A DNA stretch of 20,190 nt from Rhodocyclaceae bacterium (GTDB lineage Bacteria; Pseudomonadota; Gammaproteobacteria; Burkholderiales; Rhodocyclaceae): the NCBI GenBank assembly GCA_013821865.1, contig PNJM01000010.1:1-20190 (forward strand), read 5' to 3'. The position numbers and the translations under genes were made by a program. The notes under the pieces were generated by a model that worked only from the letters and a program-made list of their open reading frames with translations, did no database searches and was not told the DNA's origin. Positions 6,969-17,567 of this stretch are shown piece by piece (the stretch's first letter is position 1; each line of letters opens with the position of its first letter).

Positions 6969-7778
6969 ATGAGGCATTTGAGTGGATGGATTGGATTGAC
7001 AGCGGGGATCCTGCTGCTCGCGGCACAACCGGCGGTCGCCCGCGATATCCGCTTGTCTACCACCACTAGCACCGAGAATTCCGGACTGCTCAAGCAGTTG
7101 TTGCCAGCATTCGAGGCGAAGTACGGAACCAGGGTGCGCGTGATTTCCGTAGGCACCGGCAAGGCGCTCGAGCTGGGCAAGAACGGCGACGTCGATGTGG
7201 TTCTGGTTCATGCCCGCCCGGCAGAGGACAAGTTCGTCTTCGAGGGCCATGGCGTGAGCCGGCGTGATGTCATGTACAACGATTTCATCCTGGTCGGGCC
7301 GACGGAGGATCCGCTCGGCTTGCGCGGAACCCGGGACGTCTTGAACGCCTTCCGCAAGATGGGGGAGGGCAGGGCAAAGTTCATTTCGCGCGGCGACAAC
7401 TCGGGCACGGATCAGATGGAGAAGTCCTACTGGAAGGAGGCTGGCGTTTCTCCCAAGGGAGCATGGTTCGTTTCGGCCGGGCTGGGCATGGGCGAAGTGC
7501 TGACCATGGCTGCAGAGATGAAGGCCTACACGCTCAGCGACCGCGCCACGTACGGGGCCTACCGGGCCAAGACCGGGCTGGAGATCGCCGTCCAAGGAGA
7601 TGTGAAGATGTTCAACCCTTACGGCATCATCGCCGTAAGTCCGAAGAAATATCCCGATATCAACTACGAAGGTGCCATGCAACTCATCAACTGGATCACC
7701 TCGCCTGAGGGGCAAAGCCTCATCGCCGCCTTCAAGGTCAATGGCGAGCAGTTGTTTTTTCCGATTGCGGGAAAGTAA
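6969..7778 (+). CDS. tupA: Tungstate ABC-transporter substrate-binding protein TupA
   Basis: This 269-aa exported binding protein captures tungstate in the periplasm and hands it to a membrane transporter. Residues 1-25 are a signal peptide ending about AVA|RD. The TupA oxyanion-binding signatures are present: TTTSTENSG (31-39), SVGTGKAL (60-67), YNDFILVGP (103-111) and SRGDNSGTD (140-148). These distinguish TupA from molybdate-binding ModA. ATG at 6969 has AAAGGAG at 6955-6961. The usual partners tupB (permease) and tupC (ATPase) are absent: the next gene is sodB on the other strand, after a terminator. Either the permease and ATPase are elsewhere, or the protein works with another transporter. 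Its divergent neighbour is a ModE-type regulator, which supports oxyanion-responsive control. Tungsten would serve enzymes such as aldehyde:ferredoxin oxidoreductase or formate dehydrogenase, which are not seen here. Confidence 0.9.
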   Translation: MRHLSGWIGLTAGILLLAAQPAVARDIRLSTTTSTENSGLLKQLLPAFEAKYGTRVRVISVGTGKALELGKNGDVDVVLVHARPAEDKFVFEGHGVSRRDVMYNDFILVGPTEDPLGLRGTRDVLNAFRKMGEGRAKFISRGDNSGTDQMEKSYWKEAGVSPKGAWFVSAGLGMGEVLTMAAEMKAYTLSDRATYGAYRAKTGLEIAVQGDVKMFNPYGIIAVSPKKYPDINYEGAMQLINWITSPEGQSLIAAFKVNGEQLFFPIAGK

Positions 7779-7784
7779 AGAAAA

Positions 7785-7822
7785 CGGCCGCAGCTTCGGG
7801 ATAGGCCGGGAAGCTGCGGCCG
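7785..7822 (-). terminator. Terminator between tupA and sodB, oriented for sodB and possibly bidirectional
   Basis: CGGCCGCAGCTTC (7785-7797) and its exact complement (7810-7822) form a 13-bp stem with a 12-nt loop. On the - strand it is followed by TTTTCTTT, a proper terminator tail for sodB, whose stop is 18 bp before. On the + strand the T-run (7835-7840) lies 12 bp beyond the stem, so termination of tupA is less certain. Confidence 0.85.
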
Positions 7823-7839
7823 ATTTGAAGAAGGTTTTT

Positions 7840-8424
7840 TCAGCCGGCGAAATTCTTCGCCGCGAACTCCCAGTTGGCGAGACTGTTGAGGTAGGTCTCG
7901 ACGAACTTCGGCCGGGCGTTGCGGTAGTCGATGTAGTAGGCGTGCTCCCACACGTCGACAGTCAGCAGAGGCTTGTTGTCGGTGGTGAGCGGGGTGGCGG
8001 CGTTGCTGGTGTTCACGATATCCACCGAGCCATCCGGCTTCTTCACCAGCCAGGTCCAGCCCGAGCCGAAATTGCCGACGGCGGAGGCCTGGAAGGCCTT
8101 CTTGAAATCGTCGAACGAACCCCACTTCTTGTTGATCGCATCGGCCAGCGCGCCACTCGGGGCGCCGCCGCCGTTGGGCTTCATGCTGTGCCAGAAGAAG
8201 GTGTGGTTCCATACCTGGGCCGAGTTGTTGAAGATGCCGGCCGAAGATTTCCTGATGATGTCTTCCAGGCTGGCATTCTCGAACTCGGTGCCCTTGATCA
8301 GGTTGTTGAGGTTCGTCACATAGGCCTGATGGTGTTTGCCATAGTGATACTCGAACGTTTCCTTGGAAATATGCGGCTGGAGCGCGTCCATCGCATAGGG
8401 AAGTGAGGGGAGCGTGTGTTCCAT
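7840..8424 (-). CDS. sodB: Superoxide dismutase, Fe type
   Basis: This 194-aa cytoplasmic enzyme converts superoxide to oxygen and hydrogen peroxide. All four metal ligands are present with classical numbering: H27 (YHYGKHH), H74 (WNHTFFW), D157 and H161 (DVWEHAYY). Iron rather than manganese is indicated by Q70 in NNSAQVWNH and by the [12 protein letters not shown] segment without the Mn-type glutamine. ATG at 8424 has GGAG a few bases upstream. It is not cotranscribed with xseA by necessity, because a good promoter lies in the 80-bp gap. Its product, peroxide, is the substrate of the rubrerythrin chain encoded 3 kb away. No Fur-type site is obvious by eye. Confidence 0.97.
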   Translation of the reverse strand: MEHTLPSLPYAMDALQPHISKETFEYHYGKHHQAYVTNLNNLIKGTEFENASLEDIIRKSSAGIFNNSAQVWNHTFFWHSMKPNGGGAPSGALADAINKKWGSFDDFKKAFQASAVGNFGSGWTWLVKKPDGSVDIVNTSNAATPLTTDNKPLLTVDVWEHAYYIDYRNARPKFVETYLNSLANWEFAAKNFAG

Positions 8425-8464
8425 TGTTGTCTCCAGTGTCAGTCAGGGTTGCGAAAGCTTGACA

Positions 8465-8493
8465 ATTTTAGTCGGGTTAAATTCATTTGGCAA
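8465..8493 (-). promoter_or_regulatory. Putative sigma-70 promoter of sodB
   Basis: On the - strand, TTGCCA (8488-8493) and TAAAAT (8465-8470) are separated by 17 bp, with four or five matches to each consensus hexamer. Transcription would begin about 8458, giving a leader of roughly 34 nt before the sodB ATG. Confidence 0.55.
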
Positions 8494-8504
8494 CATTTGC
8501 ATAT

Positions 8505-9857
8505 TCAAGCATCGCCACGATCGGTGACGCGCGCGCCGGCCCAGCCGTGGCCGAAGGTGAGGTGCAGCACTTCGTCTTCGGCGAGTTGCTCGCTGGAGCG
8601 CACGATGCTGCCGTCGGCCTTGCGCGTGATGCTGTAGCCGCGTTGCAGCACGGCGTCCGGACTCAGGTGCGCGAGGTTGGTGGCGAGCGCATCGAGCGCG
8701 ATGCGCTGTTCTTCGAAGCGGGCAGCCATGATGTTTTGCATTCTCCCGCCCAGTTCATGCAGGTCGCGCTTCGCGTGACGCATGTCCGGGCGCGCGGCAG
8801 CGAGGCGGGCGCGCGCCTGTTGCAATTCCGCGGCACTGCGCCCGAGCCGAAGCCGAAGGCTGCCTGCTATCCGCGTGCCAAGATGGGCCACCTCTGCACG
8901 TAGCCGCGCTAGCCGCTCGCCGGGATGCACCAGGCTGCGGCCGAGGAGATCGAGGCGCTGCATGCGTGTTTCGAGTGCGCGTCGCATGGCATCGCGCAGG
9001 GTCGATCCGAGCTTTGCAAGATGTTGCCCTGCCTCGAAGAAACCCGCGCTTGCCAGTTCGGCGGCCGCAGTCGGCGTGGCGGCACGCCGGTCGGCGACGA
9101 GATCGGCGATGGTGGTGTCGGTTTCGTGCCCGACGCCGGTCACTACCGGAATCGGACAGTGATCGATGGCGCGTGCGACGCTTTCCTCGTTGAAGGACCA
9201 GAGATCCTCGATGCCGCCGCCGCCGCGCGCCACGATCAACACGTCGCACTCGCCCCGTTTTCCGGCGGTCTGAATGGCCGCTGCGATCTTCTCCGCGGCA
9301 CCTTCGCCCTGAACCGGGGCGGGATAGATCACCACCGGCAGGTGCGGGCAGCGCCGCTTGAGCGCGGCGAGAATGTCGCTCAAAGCCGCCGCCTGCAGAG
9401 AAGTGACGATGCCGATGCGGCGCGGAAAGCGCGGCAGCGGCTTGCGGCGCTCTTCCGCGAAAAGGCCTTCCTTCTCCAGCTTTTCGCGCAGCCGGGCGAA
9501 GGCCTCGTACAGTGCGCCGATGCCGGCCTGGCGCAGCGCCTCGACGTTCAACTGGAAATCGCCGCGCGCCTCGTACAACGTCACCAGCGCGCGCGCCTCG
9601 ATGCGCATGCCTTCCTGCAGGCGGAAGGGCACGATCTGGGCGCGGTTGCGGAACATGACGCAGCGCACCTGCGCGGCTTCATCTTTCAGAGAGAAGTAGA
9701 TGTGGCCCGATGCGGCGCGGGCGAGGTTGGATACTTCGCCGGAGACCCACAGCAACGGAAAGCCGTGCTCGAGTGTCTCGCGGGCAAGCCGGTTGAGCAT
9801 GGAAACCGAGATGACTTCCGCGGTTCTTGGTGTCTCTTCTGGCTGCTTGAATGTCAT
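8505..9857 (-). CDS. xseA: Exodeoxyribonuclease VII large subunit
   Basis: XseA (450 aa) is the catalytic large subunit of exonuclease VII, which degrades single-stranded DNA with the small subunit XseB and acts in mismatch and damage repair. Residues about 14-110 are the OB-fold domain (LLWVSGEVSNLARAASGHIYFSLKD). The catalytic domain contains RRIGIVTSLQAAALSDIL, VARGGGGIEDLWSFNEE and VTGVGHETDTTIADLVAD, which are diagnostic. The C-terminal region is the long helical, Arg-rich arm and ends in RGYSITRKADGSIVRS and LTFGHGWAGARV. Length is normal. ATG at 9857 begins the conserved N-terminus. No xseB is adjacent. The 3' end is 80 bp from sodB on the same strand, with no terminator that I can see between them. 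Confidence 0.96.
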   Translation of the reverse strand: MTFKQPEETPRTAEVISVSMLNRLARETLEHGFPLLWVSGEVSNLARAASGHIYFSLKDEAAQVRCVMFRNRAQIVPFRLQEGMRIEARALVTLYEARGDFQLNVEALRQAGIGALYEAFARLREKLEKEGLFAEERRKPLPRFPRRIGIVTSLQAAALSDILAALKRRCPHLPVVIYPAPVQGEGAAEKIAAAIQTAGKRGECDVLIVARGGGGIEDLWSFNEESVARAIDHCPIPVVTGVGHETDTTIADLVADRRAATPTAAAELASAGFFEAGQHLAKLGSTLRDAMRRALETRMQRLDLLGRSLVHPGERLARLRAEVAHLGTRIAGSLRLRLGRSAAELQQARARLAAARPDMRHAKRDLHELGGRMQNIMAARFEEQRIALDALATNLAHLSPDAVLQRGYSITRKADGSIVRSSEQLAEDEVLHLTFGHGWAGARVTDRGDA

Positions 9858-10038
9858 GGTTTGATTTTACCGGAATTCATAGTACGACTTTCGCCATGGA
9901 TTGTTTCCTGACGAGTCACGCTGCCCCTTGGTTGTTTTTATAACATACTGATTACAAATTGTTTTCGCGCAAGCTTCTTTTTTGATCGAAGCAAGAAAAA
10001 GTCTTACAGGGAAGCTACTTAATGAAACCGTTCACGAT

Positions 10039-10074
10039 TAATTCACAAACTTATCCACAAGTTTTGTGGATAAG
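10039..10074. promoter_or_regulatory. DnaA-box cluster: inverted consensus pair plus a weaker box
   Basis: TTATCCACA (10051-10059) and its complement TGTGGATAA (10065-10073) are both exact consensus DnaA boxes. They sit head to head in an 11-bp perfect inverted repeat (10050-10060 and 10064-10074) with a 3-bp centre GTT. A third, weaker box TAATTCACA (10039-10047) has one mismatch to TTATNCACA. The site lies between xseA and exbB with no dnaA, dnaN or gidA nearby, so it is more likely a regulatory or DnaA-titrating site than oriC. The hairpin could also form in RNA. Confidence 0.65.
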
Positions 10075-10116
10075 AAAATGTCGTCGGATTGCGACAATTC
10101 ATTCCGCAGTTTTGTC

Positions 10117-10145
10117 TTGCCGAAAGGAAGGCGCCAAGATAAAGT
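10117..10145 (+). promoter_or_regulatory. Possible sigma-70 promoter of exbB
   Basis: TTGCCG (10117-10122), a 17-bp spacer and TAAAGT (10140-10145) are a moderate match to sigma-70 elements, 33 bp before the exbB GTG. The call is tentative. Confidence 0.35.
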
Positions 10146-10178
10146 TCGCCGTTATTAAAAAAACGACAGGAGCCTTGC

Positions 10179-10787
10179 GTGTTCGCCATCATACAAGCTG
10201 CAGGCTGGCCGATCTGGCCGCTATTGCTGGCTTCCGTCCTCGCGGTCGCCTTCATCATCGAACGGTCGATAGCGCTGCGCCGGAACAGGATCGTGCCGGC
10301 CGGCCTGTTGCAAAGCGTGATTGCGGATTATCGGAAGGCCGGTGTGAATGATGAGATGCTGGGGCGCCTTGCCAGCCATTCGCCACTCGGCCGCGTGCTC
10401 GCGGCAGGCCTGCGCAACGTGAAGAGCTCGCGCGAGGTGATGAAGGAGGCCATCGAGGAAGCCGGCCGCGGCGTAACGCACGAACTGGAGCGTTTTCTCA
10501 CCAGCCTCGGCACCATCGCCTCGATCAGCCCGCTGATGGGACTCTTCGGCACGGTGGTCGGCATGATCGAAATCTTCGGTTCGTCGACAGGTGCCGGCAA
10601 CAACCCGCAGCAACTCGCCCACGGCATTTCGGTCGCCTTGTACAACACAGGCTTCGGCCTGATCATCGCCATTCCCGCCATGATCTTCTACCGCCATTTC
10701 CGCGCGCTCGTGGATAGCTTCGTCATCGAGATGGAGCAGCAGGCGGTGAAGCTGGTCGAACTGGTGCACGGCCAGCGGGCAGGATAA
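10179..10787 (+). CDS. exbB: ExbB, MotA/TolQ/ExbB proton channel protein
   Basis: This 202-aa inner-membrane protein forms, with ExbD, the proton-driven motor that energises TonB-dependent outer-membrane uptake. Three membrane segments are visible at about residues 9-27, 109-132 and 150-172, with a cytoplasmic loop between the first two. The family signature ISPLMGLFGTVVGMI is at 116-130, and the third helix contains the conserved ALYNTGFGLIIAIPA. GTG at 10179 is chosen because AGGAG (about 10168-10172) precedes it at proper spacing and no upstream ATG fits the membrane topology. exbD follows after 13 bp. TolQ is the alternative, but pairing with a short ExbD-like protein and absence of tolA/tolB favour ExbB. 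No tonB is in the window. Confidence 0.9.
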   Translation: MFAIIQAAGWPIWPLLLASVLAVAFIIERSIALRRNRIVPAGLLQSVIADYRKAGVNDEMLGRLASHSPLGRVLAAGLRNVKSSREVMKEAIEEAGRGVTHELERFLTSLGTIASISPLMGLFGTVVGMIEIFGSSTGAGNNPQQLAHGISVALYNTGFGLIIAIPAMIFYRHFRALVDSFVIEMEQQAVKLVELVHGQRAG

Positions 10788-10800
10788 GGCGCTTCCGGTC

Positions 10801-11220
10801 ATGAACTTCCAGCGCGGGCGCTACCGGGAAGAGCCGGAGATCAACCTGATCCCGATGATCGACGTGCTGCTGGTCATCCTGATCTTCCTCATGATCACGA
10901 CGACCTATTCCAAGTTCTCCGGCCTGGAGATCAACCTGCCGACGGCCGACTCAACGCAGTCGCAGGAGCAGCCGAACGAGATCAATGTCGTGGTCAGCGC
11001 CTCGGGCGACATCGTGGTGAACCGCGTCGCAGTCGGTGCGCGCGACGTCGAGGCGATCAGCCTGGCGATGCGGCGCGCCGGTGCCAGTGCCAAGGAGCCG
11101 GTGGTGGTCATCAACGCCGACGCCAAGGCAGCGCACCAGAGCGTGATCGACGTCATGCAGGCAGCGCAGCACGCCGGCTACAGCCACATCTCTTTCGCCA
11201 CGCAGGCCCCGTCGCGCTGA
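10801..11220 (+). CDS. exbD: ExbD, biopolymer transport protein
   Basis: This 139-aa protein is the ExbD/TolR partner of ExbB. A short cytoplasmic N-terminus is followed by one membrane helix at about residues 18-38, INLIPMIDVLLVILIFLM, carrying the essential proton-accepting D21. The rest is a periplasmic domain ending VVINADAKAAHQSVIDVMQAAQHAGYSHISFAT, which is typical of the family. ATG at 10801 follows the exbB stop by 13 bp, so the two are one transcriptional unit. A terminator lies 38 bp after the stop. Confidence 0.93.
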   Translation: MNFQRGRYREEPEINLIPMIDVLLVILIFLMITTTYSKFSGLEINLPTADSTQSQEQPNEINVVVSASGDIVVNRVAVGARDVEAISLAMRRAGASAKEPVVVINADAKAAHQSVIDVMQAAQHAGYSHISFATQAPSR

Positions 11221-11257
11221 GATTGGCGGCCTGGGACCGCGTCATCGCAGTATCATG

Positions 11258-11289
11258 CGCCACACCATTGCGTGTGGCGTTTTCTTTCC
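11258..11289 (+). terminator. Rho-independent terminator between exbD and lpxK
   Basis: CGCCACAC (11258-11265) and GTGTGGCG (11272-11279) form an 8-bp stem with a 6-nt loop, followed by TTTTCTTTCC. It ends the exbBD unit but lies only 12 bp before the lpxK ATG, so some read-through or a hidden lpxK promoter is needed. Confidence 0.75.
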
Positions 11290-11301
11290 AGCGGACTGAC
11301 G

Positions 11302-12312
11302 ATGGGCATCAGAGAGACGATTGCAGCAGGCTGGCAGAAGCGGGGGGCAATCGCAATTCTTCTGCTGCCGCTTGCGCTGGCCTTCGCGCTTGCCTCCGCC
11401 CTGCGCCGCACCCTTTATCGCGCAGGCCTGCTCGAATCGGTGCGCCTGCCCGTGCCGGTGATCGTGGTCGGCAACATCACAGCGGGCGGCAGCGGCAAGA
11501 CGCCACTCGTTCTGTATCTCGCGCAGGCACTGGCGCGAGACGGACGCCATCCCGGCATCATCAGCCGCGGCTACGGCGGTAGCGGGCGGGGCGTGCAGGA
11601 AGTGGGCGCGGCGAGCGATCCGGCCGTGGTCGGTGACGAGCCGCTGCTGCTGGCGCGCCGCGCGGCTTGCCCCGTATTCGTCGGGCGGGATCGGGTCGCC
11701 GCAGCGCGGGCGCTGCTCGCGGCGCATCCGCAATGCGACGTGATCGTTTCCGACGACGGACTGCAGCATTGCCGCCTGGCGCGCGATGTCGAGATCGCCG
11801 TCATCGACGAGCGCGGCATCGGCAACGGCTGGCCGCTGCCGGCCGGGCCGCTAAGGGAATGCCCTCGTCATCTCGATGCGGTGGATGCCGTGGTGCTGAA
11901 CGGCGCCGCGCAAATTCCCGCGGGTGTTGCACCGCGCCAGGTGTTCCGCATGTCACTGGTAGGGGAGATCTTCCACAATCTGCGCGATCCGCAACGCAGC
12001 CGCGGAGCAGTGGAGTTGCACGGCAAGCGCCTGCATGCGCTGGCCGGCATCGGCAGCCCGGCGCGCTTCTTTCGACAACTCGAAGACATGGGCCTGCGCT
12101 TCGCGCCGCACAGCTTTCCCGATCACCATGCATTCCGTCCGGCCGATCTCGAATTCAAGGACGCGGACGCGCTGCTGATGACAGAGAAAGATGCGGTAAA
12201 ATGCCAAGCTTTCGCGCCTGAGGAAACTTGGGTCCTGCCCGTCGAGGCGCGACTCGATCCCGATCTCGGGCGCTGGACCGCGGAGAAACTCAATGGACGC
12301 CCGCCTGCTTGA
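11302..12312 (+). CDS. lpxK: Tetraacyldisaccharide 4'-kinase (lipid A biosynthesis)
   Basis: LpxK (336 aa) phosphorylates the 4' position of the lipid A disaccharide precursor at the cytoplasmic face of the inner membrane. Residues about 15-34 are the N-terminal membrane helix. The P-loop AGGSGKT is at 61-67 within [20 protein letters not shown], followed by ISRGYGG and [21 protein letters not shown] supplies the conserved DDGLQH motif and [11 protein letters not shown] the C-terminal signature. ATG at 11302 begins the canonical N-terminus; a GTG at 11272 is also in frame but lies inside the terminator stem. The Shine-Dalgarno is weak. The 3' end overlaps the Trm112-like gene by 20 bp, which indicates translational coupling. 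Confidence 0.95.
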   Translation: MGIRETIAAGWQKRGAIAILLLPLALAFALASALRRTLYRAGLLESVRLPVPVIVVGNITAGGSGKTPLVLYLAQALARDGRHPGIISRGYGGSGRGVQEVGAASDPAVVGDEPLLLARRAACPVFVGRDRVAAARALLAAHPQCDVIVSDDGLQHCRLARDVEIAVIDERGIGNGWPLPAGPLRECPRHLDAVDAVVLNGAAQIPAGVAPRQVFRMSLVGEIFHNLRDPQRSRGAVELHGKRLHALAGIGSPARFFRQLEDMGLRFAPHSFPDHHAFRPADLEFKDADALLMTEKDAVKCQAFAPEETWVLPVEARLDPDLGRWTAEKLNGRPPA

Positions 12313-12475
12313 AATTCTCGTCTGCCCGATCTGCAAGGGGCCGCTCGACTATCGCAAGTCGCAGCAGGAACTTGTCTGCAAGCCATGCCGGCTAGCCTAT
12401 CCGGTCCGTGACGACATTCCCGTGATGCTCGAGGAGGAGGCGCGCCAGCTTGCTCCGGAAGAAGCTGCGGGCTGA
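12293..12475 (+). CDS. Trm112/YcaR-like small zinc-ribbon protein
   Basis: This 60-aa protein belongs to the Trm112-like (YcaR/UPF0434) family. It has [16 protein letters not shown] with C11 and C14, then a second pair C29 and C32 (CKPC), so it can form a complete four-cysteine zinc site, followed by the family motif [18 protein letters not shown]. Eukaryotic Trm112 activates methyltransferases; the bacterial role is not settled. It overlaps lpxK by 20 bp and is followed by kdsB after 27 bp, the usual lpxK-ycaR-kdsB arrangement of Gram-negative bacteria. Confidence 0.93.
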   Translation: MDARLLEILVCPICKGPLDYRKSQQELVCKPCRLAYPVRDDIPVMLEEEARQLAPEEAAG

Positions 12476-12502
12476 TCCCGCCGGTTCTGCGAGAGACGCC
12501 AG

Positions 12503-13997
<1,495 letters not shown>

Positions 13998-14048
13998 AAA
14001 CGGAAGGGGCCGACGGCCGGAGAGGCCGGACAAGCGGCTAAGCAATGG

Positions 14049-14054
14049 TATAAT
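14049..14054 (+). promoter_or_regulatory. Perfect -10 element just before pfp
   Basis: TATAAT at 14049-14054 is a consensus -10. A weak -35, CGGACA at 14027-14032, lies 16 bp upstream. Transcription would then begin about 14061, only a few bases before the pfp start codons at 14063 and 14069, giving an almost leaderless message. It may be coincidence. Confidence 0.35.
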
Positions 14055-14068
14055 TGGAGATTATGGCA

Positions 14069-15322
14069 ATGAAAAACGCATTTTATGCGCAATCGGGCGG
14101 GGTGACTGCGGTCATCAACGCATCGGCTTGCGGCGTGATCGAAACCGCGCGCAAGCACAAGGACAGGATCGGCAAGGTGTATGCGGGCCGCAACGGCATC
14201 ATCGGCGCCCTCACCGAGGAACTGATCGACACCAGCAAGGAGTCGGCCGCCGCCATTGCCGCGCTACGCCACACACCGTCCGGCGCCTTCGGTTCCTGCC
14301 GCTACAAGCTGAAAGGCATCGAGGAGCACAAGGCCCAGTACGAGCGCCTGATCGAAGTGTTCAAGGCGCACGACATCGGCTACTTTTTCTACAACGGCGG
14401 CGGCGATTCGGCCGATACCTGCCTCAAGGTGTCGCAGCTGTCCGAGAAAATGGGTTACCCCATCGTCGCCGTGCATGTGCCCAAGACGGTCGACAACGAC
14501 CTGCCGATCACCGACAACTGCCCCGGCTTCGGCTCGGTGGCGAAGTACATTGCCGTGTCGACCCTGGAGGCCACTTTCGACGTGGCCTCGATGGCGAAGA
14601 CCTCCACCAAGGTGTTCGTGCTCGAGGTGATGGGGCGCCATGCCGGCTGGATCGCGGCGGCCGGCGGCATGGCCGCCAGCAAGGAAATGGATCTGCCGAT
14701 CGTGATCCTGTTTCCCGAGATCGCCTTCGACAAGGCCAAATTCCTCGCCAAGGTCGATGCAATGGTCAAGAAGTACGGCTACTGCACGGCGGTCGTCTCC
14801 GAGGGTGTCAAGGACGCCGACGGCAAGTTTCTCTCCGACCAGGGCCTTCGCGACGCCTTCGGCCACGCCCAACTGGGCGGCGTGGCGCCGGTGATCGCCA
14901 ACATCGTTAAAGAGGGACTCGGCCTCAAGTACCACTGGGGCGTGGCCGACTACCTGCAGCGTGCCGCGCGCCACATCGCCTCCAAGACCGACGTGGCTCA
15001 TGCCTATGCCACCGGCAAGGCCGCGGTGGAGCTGGCGATCAAGGGACGCAATTCCGTGATGCCGGCGATCAAGCGCGTCTCCGACAAGCCCTACAAGTGG
15101 AAGATCGAAGTGGCGGAGTTGAAGAACGTCGCGAACAAGGAGAAGTTCATGCCGCGCGACTTCATCACCGCCGACGGCTTCGGCATCACCGAGAAGTGCC
15201 GCAGGTATCTGGCACCGCTGATCCTGGGCGAGGACTACCCGCCCTACAAGAACGGCCTGCCCAGGTACGTGCGTTTGAAGAACGTGGCTGTGAAGAAGAA
15301 ACTGGCCGAGTTCAATATCTGA
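14069..15322 (+). CDS. pfp: Pyrophosphate-dependent 6-phosphofructokinase
   Basis: This 417-aa enzyme interconverts fructose 6-phosphate and fructose 1,6-bisphosphate using pyrophosphate, reversibly, so it serves glycolysis and gluconeogenesis. PPi use is read from two signatures: YNGGGDS (108-114), where Asp replaces the glycine of the ATP enzyme's GGDGS, and PKTVDND (138-144), where Lys replaces the glycine of PGTIDND. MGRHAGWIAA is the sugar-phosphate site. Length also matches PPi-type rather than the 320-aa ATP-type enzymes. Start codons at 14063 and 14069 are both in frame; GGAG at 14056-14059 is 3 bp from the first and 9 bp from the second, which favours 14069. The next gene, 118 bp on, encodes a membrane pyrophosphatase, so the two share a PPi pool. 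Confidence 0.93.
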   Translation: MKNAFYAQSGGVTAVINASACGVIETARKHKDRIGKVYAGRNGIIGALTEELIDTSKESAAAIAALRHTPSGAFGSCRYKLKGIEEHKAQYERLIEVFKAHDIGYFFYNGGGDSADTCLKVSQLSEKMGYPIVAVHVPKTVDNDLPITDNCPGFGSVAKYIAVSTLEATFDVASMAKTSTKVFVLEVMGRHAGWIAAAGGMAASKEMDLPIVILFPEIAFDKAKFLAKVDAMVKKYGYCTAVVSEGVKDADGKFLSDQGLRDAFGHAQLGGVAPVIANIVKEGLGLKYHWGVADYLQRAARHIASKTDVAHAYATGKAAVELAIKGRNSVMPAIKRVSDKPYKWKIEVAELKNVANKEKFMPRDFITADGFGITEKCRRYLAPLILGEDYPPYKNGLPRYVRLKNVAVKKKLAEFNI

Positions 15323-15394
15323 AGCATCAAGCGGGGAGCGCCACCCCGGCCATAACAAGAAAGCGGCGCAAGGCCCACAGGTTTGCAGTTGAGG

Positions 15395-15412
15395 AGACGG
15401 CGCAAGCCGTCT
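15395..15412 (+). other. Hairpin with GNRA loop in the pfp-hppA gap
   Basis: AGACGGC (15395-15401) and GCCGTCT (15406-15412) form a perfect 7-bp stem closed by a GCAA tetraloop. No T-run follows, so it is not an intrinsic terminator. It lies about 16 bp upstream of the hppA Shine-Dalgarno and could be an mRNA processing or stability element; that role is inference. Confidence 0.5.
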
Positions 15413-15440
15413 GGGAAATCATCGTTACAGGAGGGAGTTC

Positions 15441-17507
<2,067 letters not shown>

Positions 17508-17528
17508 GCACCGACTGCTGCACAATGG

Positions 17529-17559
17529 CGGGCAACCTTCGGGTTGCCCGTTTTTTTTT
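17529..17559 (+). terminator. Strong intrinsic terminator of hppA with UUCG loop
   Basis: CGGGCAACC (17529-17537) pairs perfectly with GGTTGCCCG (17542-17550) around a TTCG tetraloop, then nine T residues (17551-17559). This is a textbook terminator. It ends only 8 bp before the ggt start codon. Confidence 0.95.
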
Positions 17560-17567
17560 GGGGTGAT

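Larger units (their letters stand above)
9858..10178. other. 321-bp intergenic region between divergent xseA and exbB
   Basis: This is the longest non-coding gap in the window and is clearly more AT-rich than its flanks. It holds a DnaA-box inverted pair (10050-10074), a short GCTTC/GAAGC inverted repeat (9973-9977 and 9988-9992), and a possible exbB promoter. I see no convincing gene: open frames crossing it have no Shine-Dalgarno or recognisable protein. Confidence 0.6.

Noticed and set aside
9973..9992. GCTTC/GAAGC inverted repeat as a terminator or operator
   Set aside because: A 5-bp stem with a 10-nt loop upstream of both divergent genes is too weak to call.
10039..10074. DnaA boxes read as a chromosomal replication origin
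   Set aside because: Only two to three boxes, no dnaA/dnaN/gidA/parAB genes nearby and no clear unwinding element with repeated 13-mers; a regulatory site is the more careful reading.
10022..10351. 109-codon + strand frame in the xseA-exbB gap
   Set aside because: It runs over the DnaA-box repeat into exbB out of frame, with no Shine-Dalgarno and no recognisable protein.
13998..14048. GGCC-rich inverted segments between adk and pfp as a terminator
   Set aside because: The arms are short and overlapping and no T-run follows.
17544..17567. Upstream TTG start for ggt
   Set aside because: The codon is within the descending arm of the hppA terminator, and the signal peptide starts properly at ATG 17568.
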